Source: Paracoccaceae bacterium (lineage in GTDB: Bacteria; Pseudomonadota; Alphaproteobacteria; Rhodobacterales; Rhodobacteraceae). Taken from it: a stretch of DNA of 5,165 nucleotides. Each line of letters starts with the position of its first letter. Within the stretch, counting starts at the first letter, position 1. A program made the translations under genes and the position numbers. Positions 5,130 to 5,165 of the stretch are shown here, in pieces. The stretch lies in the NCBI GenBank assembly GCA_003511785.1, contig DOIS01000004.1, positions 1-5,165 of the forward strand, in the 5' to 3' direction. The notes beneath the pieces were generated by a model. The model worked only from the letters and a program-made list of their open reading frames with translations, did not search any database and was not told where the DNA came from.

Positions 5130-5165
5130 TTTACTCAGTCAAGCGATGGGCTCTGTTGCACAAAT
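4994..5165 (+). pseudogene. IS481-family transposase, N-terminal fragment
   Basis: The ATG at 4994 has a strong AAGGAGG 8 bases upstream. The 57 codons visible include KIAEQRLSVLELARELGNVAEACPRRGM (residues 18-45), which matches the N-terminal helix-turn-helix of IS481-family DDE transposases. In those I recall the next residues as DRTSFYEWKRRF. Here the reading changes after GM to VYSVKRWALLHK, so the gene is cut at about 5129. The catalytic DDE domain is absent. The frame stays open to the window edge, but the last codons are foreign. The fragment could still make a short DNA-binding peptide. Confidence 0.7.
5149..5165 (+). mobile_element. Probable terminal inverted repeat of a further IS (IS5/IS903-like or IS6-like)
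   Basis: The final 17 bases, GGCTCTGTTGCACAAAT, match the general form of IS903-group (IS5 family) ends, for example GGCTTTGTTGAATAAAT. They also share the first 12 bases with IS6-family ends of the GGCTCTGTTGCA type. The element body would lie to the right of the window. Seventeen bases are too few to choose the family. Nineteen bases (5130-5148) of unassigned sequence separate it from the recognisable transposase fragment. Confidence 0.55.

Overview
The window looks like high-GC alphaproteobacterial DNA, probably from the sphingomonad/rhizobial range. Both codon use and the four-gene recombinase cassette point that way. The content is typical of an accessory region: phage-like genes, a site-specific recombinase module and nested insertion sequences. 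The organism is inferred from gene families recognised by eye; no database search was possible.

Layout. The left half is read on the minus strand. A 741-residue protein of unknown function (203-2428) ends in a probable winged-helix domain. Downstream of it on the same strand, and running off the left edge, is the start of a small gene (1-122) with a Cys-x-x-Cys-His-Lys-Leu-Leu motif like that of the phage Mu Com zinc-finger translational regulator. Its Shine-Dalgarno sequence and start codon lie inside a 7+5 bp RNA hairpin (121-156).

The right half is read on the plus strand. Four genes are joined by three ATGA start/stop overlaps: a 67-residue small protein (2614-2817), a DUF2924 protein (2814-3263), a 435-residue large serine recombinase (3260-4567) and a helix-turn-helix protein (4564-5034). 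They form one translationally coupled operon. The recombinase would cut and rejoin DNA at attachment sites that are not visible here. The other three proteins are presumably accessory or regulatory.

The two halves diverge from a 185-base intergenic region (2429-2613). It holds a GTTC-N7-GTTC site matching the alphaproteobacterial LexA (SOS) box, flanked by two more GAAC half-sites at symmetric spacing. It also has a CCTTGGA direct repeat one helical turn apart, overlapping a weak promoter candidate. DNA damage may therefore control the recombinase operon, the 741-residue gene or both.

At the right edge an IS481-type element (left end at about 4942) has inserted into the last cassette gene and replaced its C-terminus with 30 element-encoded residues. 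The IS481 transposase is itself broken off near 5129. The window ends exactly on 17 bases that look like the terminal inverted repeat of a further IS (IS5/IS903-like or IS6-like). This is IS-upon-IS nesting at the end of the module.
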